Shown in pieces: positions 60,405-64,000 of a DNA stretch of 64,000 bases (position 1 is its first letter; the number at the start of each line of letters is the position of its first letter). The position numbers and the translations under genes were made by a program. The notes below the pieces were generated by a model. It made no database searches. It had not been told where the DNA came from and worked only from the letters and a program-made list of their open reading frames with translations. The DNA is from Myxococcota bacterium (GTDB lineage Bacteria > Myxococcota_A > UBA9160 > SMWR01), in contig JAKVBI010000011.1 in the NCBI GenBank assembly GCA_022447545.1, forward strand, positions 310,001-374,000, given 5' to 3'.

Positions 60405-62072
60405 ATGAAACCCCTGGAGGAGGTCGACGCAGCCCTGACAGGGCCCGGCGGTGCCTTTGAGATCGAAACTGCCGAGGTCGGGGGCGCTCAACTTCAAGTC
60501 TTCAAGCACCGCGCCCGCAATCTACGAGACATTCTGGGAGCCTCCATCGAACGCGGTGATGACGAACTCTTCATCTTCGACGATGGCCGAAGACTAACCT
60601 TCGCCGGACACGCGCAGGTCGTGGCTTCCGTGGCTGCTGGGCTGCGGGATGAATACGGAATCGGCAAAGGAGACCGGGTAGCCATCCTGGGCGCCAACAG
60701 CGCCGAGTGGATCGTGGCGGCCTGGGCAACGATCTCCCTGGGTGCCATCGCAGTGGGCATGAACGGCTGGTGGACTGGCGATGAGATCCGCTACGGGCTC
60801 GACCTCTCGGATCCCAAGTTGCTGGTGGCAGACAAACGGCGTCTAGCACGCGTGGCCGATGATCCGCCCAGATTGCCCACCGTGGTCATCGAAGAGGGTT
60901 TCGAGAAGCTGTGGAATTATTCGCCGGATACCCCTTTGCCCGATACGCCCGTGGACGAAGACGACCCGGCTGTCATTCTGTTCACCAGCGGAACCACCGG
61001 ACGACCCAAAGGCGCAGTCTCCACCCACCGCAATCTGATCGCCTTCCTCGAGATGATCGAATACTCGACGGTTCGGCTTCTGGTAGCCCATGGCATGCCC
61101 CTGGACACTCCCCGACCCAAGATGGTGGCGATCACCTCGTCGCCGCTCTTCCACGTCTCGGGCCTTCAAAGTGCTGCCCTGAGCGGCCCTCACACCGGCA
61201 ACAAGCACGTGTGGACCACCGGCCGTTTCGACCCCGAGAAGGTCATCCGCCTGACCTTCGAGGAGGGAGTGACCCGCTGGGGTGGCATCACGACACAGCT
61301 TTGGCGACTCCTCGAACACCCCGAGTTCGAGAAGCACGACTTTTCCCAGGTTCGATCGATCGGAGGCGGTGGGTCGACCTTCTCGCCCGAACTTCAGCGC
61401 TTGATCCGCGAAAAACTGCCGAGCGCCGTGGACAACTTCAATGTCGGATATGGAATGACCGAGTGCGGTGGCCTCGCCACCATGGCCACCGGCGACCTAC
61501 TCCTGGAGCACCCCGACTGCGTGGGGCGGGCCCTCCCCACGGTCGAAGTCGCGATCCTGGATGATGACGACCAACCCCAACCCGACGGTGTCGATGGCAA
61601 CATCTGTATTCGAGGTGCCATGGTCATGCCGGGCTACTGGCGAAACCCGGAAGCCAACCAGGATGCACTTCGGCCAGGAGGCTGGCTCAAGACCGGCGAC
61701 ATTGGGCAACTCCGCGACGGACTGTTGTTCCTGGCGTCGCGAAAGCGCGACATGATCATCCGCGGAGGGGAGAACATCTACCCCGTGGAGATCGAGAACC
61801 GCCTGGAGGAACACCCCGACATCCGCGAAGCGGCGGTGATCGGGGTCGACCATCGAACCCTCGGGCAGGAGGTCAAGGCGGTCGTCGTTCTCCAAGAGGG
61901 GCACGAGTTGGAGCCTGACGCCGTGCGCGAGTGGGTGGCCGAAACCCTGGCCTACTACAAGGTGCCCACCCACGTGGAGTGCCGCGACACCCTGCTGCCG
62001 CGCAATGCCACGGGCAAGGTGCTGAAACAGGTTCTCACGGGCGAAAGCGAGAGCATCTTCGTCGAAGAGTGA
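60405..62072 (+). CDS. AMP-binding acyl-CoA synthetase / ligase
   Basis: A 555-residue adenylate-forming enzyme. P-loop L-F-T-S-G-T-T-G-R-P-K-G-A, A5 motif G-Y-G-M-T-E-C-G-G, A7 T-G-D-I-G, the hinge R-K-R-D-M-I-I-R-G-G-E-N-I-Y-P and the catalytic lysine in N-A-T-G-K-V-L are all present. The typical fatty-acid/aryl-CoA ligase layout is complete. GGGAGG precedes the ATG at 60405. It ends 9 nt from the convergent MFS gene. Acid specificity unknown. Confidence 0.92.
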   Translation: MKPLEEVDAALTGPGGAFEIETAEVGGAQLQVFKHRARNLRDILGASIERGDDELFIFDDGRRLTFAGHAQVVASVAAGLRDEYGIGKGDRVAILGANSAEWIVAAWATISLGAIAVGMNGWWTGDEIRYGLDLSDPKLLVADKRRLARVADDPPRLPTVVIEEGFEKLWNYSPDTPLPDTPVDEDDPAVILFTSGTTGRPKGAVSTHRNLIAFLEMIEYSTVRLLVAHGMPLDTPRPKMVAITSSPLFHVSGLQSAALSGPHTGNKHVWTTGRFDPEKVIRLTFEEGVTRWGGITTQLWRLLEHPEFEKHDFSQVRSIGGGGSTFSPELQRLIREKLPSAVDNFNVGYGMTECGGLATMATGDLLLEHPDCVGRALPTVEVAILDDDDQPQPDGVDGNICIRGAMVMPGYWRNPEANQDALRPGGWLKTGDIGQLRDGLLFLASRKRDMIIRGGENIYPVEIENRLEEHPDIREAAVIGVDHRTLGQEVKAVVVLQEGHELEPDAVREWVAETLAYYKVPTHVECRDTLLPRNATGKVLKQVLTGESESIFVEE

Positions 62073-62081
62073 CTCCGGCGT

Positions 62082-63305
62082 TCATCGGGCGGCCGGAGCG
62101 GACCGGCCGAGTTCCCGCCTCACCAACGGAATCAGTGCCACCGCGACCAGCATCAGTAACGCCTCGAACGCAAAGGCGCCGGTATAACTGCCCGTCTGGT
62201 CACGAACCGCCCCTGTGAACACGGGGCCCGCCACCCCGCCCAGCGCCAGAGTGGCCATCAAGGTGCCGTAAACGGGCGCCATGCTTCGCACGCCGAACAC
62301 ATGGATCACCACCAGCGGGTAGACGACGTCGCGGCCCGCATACGAGAGCCCGAACAGCACCGCGGCTGGGTACGGGTTGCCCACCCAGGGGATGGCAAAG
62401 ATCAAGACCGAACTCAGCGCCACCATCCCCATGTTGACGGACAGCGCAACGCGTGGGCTCATACGGCCGGCGATCGCCGCCAGCCCGAGCTTGCCTGCCA
62501 CGCCCAGGAAAACCGCCCCTCCCAGGACTCCCGCGGCCTCGGTACGCTCGATGCCCTGGTCCATCAGCATCGACACCAGATGATCGAGAACCGAGGTCGC
62601 AAAGAAGAAATAAACCACCAGGATGTAGAACAGGATCCAGAACGTACGGGTACGCACCGCTGCACGCAGGCTCATGGCCTCGCCGGACTCGATGGCCTCG
62701 ACGCCCCCGTCGCTCGCGCCTTCACCCGCGCGCGGCGAACGGATGAAGAAAACCGCGAAGGGAAGCAGAAACAGCGCCCCAGCGATCCCGGTCCACAGGA
62801 AGGCCTCGCGCCAGTGCACTTCCTCGGAGATCTGGGTGACCAGATGCAGGACCACCACTCCACCAATGTTCGAGCCCACATAAACGATTCCCAGGGCAAG
62901 GGCACGCGAGCGCTCGACCCACTGGGCCACCACGTGCCCCACTGTCACGTCACCGACACCGACGAACACCAGGCCCAGAACCAGATTCCAAAGCAACAGG
63001 TCGAAGGCGCTCTCGATGTTCGACAGCCCCCAGGCCGAGCAGGCCAACAAAGCCGCGCTCGCCACGAGCACCGCACGGCCGCCCACTCGGGCCACCAGCA
63101 GTCCGAGCACGGGGCTCGCCATGGCCTGGACCCAAAGCCGTGGCGCCGTGGCCGAATTGAAGGTCGCCCGATTCCAGCCCAGGTCTGCCGTGATTTCGGG
63201 CAGCAACGGCCCGTACATGTAGGTAAAGCCCAAGCCCATCTGGCAGGCAAAGGCCCCGACCACCACCATCAGAGCACGTCCGCGCACGTCGCCGAATCCA
63301 AGCAC
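62082..63305 (-). CDS. MFS transporter (monocarboxylate/oxalate-formate-antiporter-like)
   Basis: A 407-residue membrane protein with about 12 hydrophobic helices in two halves separated by a charged loop near residue 190-210. Y-G-P-L-L-P-E-I-T-A-D-L-G-W-N-R-A-T-F at TM1/2 and the G-S-N-I-G-G-V-V helix match the monocarboxylate/oxalate-formate antiporter-type MFS group. It could import an organic acid for the adjacent ligase or export a product; direction is inference. Start is GTG at 63305. Stop is 9 nt from the convergent ligase stop. Confidence 0.9.
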   Translation of the reverse strand: MLGFGDVRGRALMVVVGAFACQMGLGFTYMYGPLLPEITADLGWNRATFNSATAPRLWVQAMASPVLGLLVARVGGRAVLVASAALLACSAWGLSNIESAFDLLLWNLVLGLVFVGVGDVTVGHVVAQWVERSRALALGIVYVGSNIGGVVVLHLVTQISEEVHWREAFLWTGIAGALFLLPFAVFFIRSPRAGEGASDGGVEAIESGEAMSLRAAVRTRTFWILFYILVVYFFFATSVLDHLVSMLMDQGIERTEAAGVLGGAVFLGVAGKLGLAAIAGRMSPRVALSVNMGMVALSSVLIFAIPWVGNPYPAAVLFGLSYAGRDVVYPLVVIHVFGVRSMAPVYGTLMATLALGGVAGPVFTGAVRDQTGSYTGAFAFEALLMLVAVALIPLVRRELGRSAPAAR

Positions 63306-63375
63306 GCGGCAAGCCTACGGGCTTGACGCCGTTGGCGCTATCGCCAGGCAGGGCCGAGTCCGCTTTCAGACCGGG

Positions 63376-64000
63376 TCAGGGGCGCTCGAGTCGTTGGTCG
63401 AGGAAATCCACGATCGCTCGTCGTGCACGGCGCGCAGCCGGTGCGTCCCAGTCACGTTCGAAATTGTGACCGACCCCGGGCAGCACCAGCAATTCCACGT
63501 CTCCTCCCGCCTGGCCCATGGCATCCCTCAACTGTCGGGACTGGTCGACTCCGATTTCCCCATCGAGTTCACCGTGCAGGAGCAGATAAGGAGCAACGAT
63601 TTCGTCCCGATAGGTGGTGACCGAGGCCTGATCGAACACCGGAGCCAACTGCTGCGGGTCGCAGCGCTCCGACAAAAACATTTCTTCGCATTGCAGCATT
63701 CCGCCCCGACAACGCCGGTTCCAATCACTCACCCCGTAGTAGACCACCGCGGCAGCAACAGACGCATCGTGGCCCTGGGCGCCGCACTCCGGACGGTCGA
63801 ATTCCGGCCTGCCCGGGGTCGCCGCGGTGATGGAAGCGAGATACCCCCCTGCCGAGGTACCCAACACGGCGATCCGCGCTGGGTCCACACCAAACTCCCC
63901 GGCACGCGTCTTGAGCCAACGCACCGCACACTTCACATCACCCACGGCACGGGGAAACTGTCCCCCCTGGTTCGCAAGCCGATAATCGATGGACAGGGCG
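63376..64000 (-). CDS. Alpha/beta hydrolase (BD-FAE/esterase-lipase type), 5' end outside window
   Basis: An open frame of 207 residues continuing past the right edge, so the start is missing. The first visible part (A-L-S-I-D-Y-R-L, then A-V-G-D-V-K-C-A-V-R-W-L) is the conserved region before the nucleophile of HSL/BD-FAE-type esterases. The serine is in L-G-T-S-A-G-G-Y, the acid in H-G-E-L-D-G-E, and the histidine in G-V-G-H-N-F. A start annotated at an internal GTG (63945) would cut this fold. It is on the same strand as, and upstream of, the MFS gene. Natural ester unknown. Confidence 0.88.
   Translation of the reverse strand, partial: ALSIDYRLANQGGQFPRAVGDVKCAVRWLKTRAGEFGVDPARIAVLGTSAGGYLASITAATPGRPEFDRPECGAQGHDASVAAAVVYYGVSDWNRRCRGGMLQCEEMFLSERCDPQQLAPVFDQASVTTYRDEIVAPYLLLHGELDGEIGVDQSRQLRDAMGQAGGDVELLVLPGVGHNFERDWDAPAARRARRAIVDFLDQRLERP

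Noticed and set aside
60074-60460. A 128-codon open frame in the 354-bp divergent gap
   Set aside because: It overlaps the ligase start, is Arg-rich and shows no ribosome site or recognisable motif.
1-64000. Mobile elements, CRISPR arrays, phage genes
   Set aside because: No transposase or integrase motif, no evenly spaced repeats and no att-like duplications were seen on reading both strands.

Overview
The window is GC-rich, densely packed Gram-negative-type DNA holding 53 protein-coding genes, two of them cut by the window edges. I see no rRNA, tRNA, CRISPR array, transposase or phage gene. Gene content suggests an uncultured deltaproteobacterial-type lineage (Myxococcota or Binatota-like). 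It is rich in luciferase-like flavin monooxygenases, amidohydrolases, SnoaL-like proteins, acyl-CoA ligases and CaiB/BaiF CoA-transferases, with PEP-CTERM proteins and heptose-sugar genes. That placement is inference from gene families; no phylogenetic marker lies in the window.

Layout. 1-18.5 kb: small catabolic operons. They hold amidohydrolases, LLM oxidoreductases, an acyl-CoA dehydrogenase-like monooxygenase, SDRs, two cyclase-family proteins, an acyl-CoA ligase, a DUF1329 protein, SnoaL-like proteins, an EEP nuclease/phosphatase, a cupin and a small HExxH zincin. 18.6-24.0 kb: an envelope/regulatory island on the minus strand, with two tandem PEP-CTERM proteins behind a sigma-54-type promoter plus an upstream palindrome, and a membrane hybrid histidine kinase. 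24.3-31.7 kb: a tightly coupled seven-gene minus-strand run (CoA-transferase, YtcJ-like amidohydrolase, APC permease, PHB-depolymerase-like esterase, carboxymuconolactone decarboxylase-like protein, NUDIX hydrolase, LLM oxidoreductase). 31.8-39.6 kb: a plus-strand CoA-activation module (LLM oxidoreductase, four-cysteine small protein, acyl-CoA ligase, enoyl-CoA hydratase with an unusual N-terminal extension, tandem-domain CoA-transferase, SnoaL-like protein, tyrosine phosphatase). 39.5-50.7 kb: a GT-C-like membrane protein, a fused indolepyruvate ferredoxin oxidoreductase, two amidohydrolases, an SGNH protein and a Sel1-repeat protein. 50.8-58.3 kb: surface-polysaccharide genes (GT2, galE, gmhB, a dTDP-rhamnose-4-epimerase-like enzyme, hddA, gmhA) and a secreted sulfatase-fold protein. 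58.3-64 kb: LLM oxidoreductase, enoyl-CoA hydratase, acyl-CoA ligase, MFS transporter and a truncated alpha/beta hydrolase.

The catabolic genes together could ligate, transfer, hydrate, oxidise and hydrolyse CoA-linked or lactone/amide substrates, but the substrates cannot be read from sequence. No HTH transcription regulator is encoded in the 64 kb. The most interesting signal is cis-regulatory: a -24/-12 promoter (21005-21021) with a 10-bp-arm palindrome and a further half-site 30 bp beyond (21101-21151), upstream of the PEP-CTERM pair and next to the hybrid kinase.
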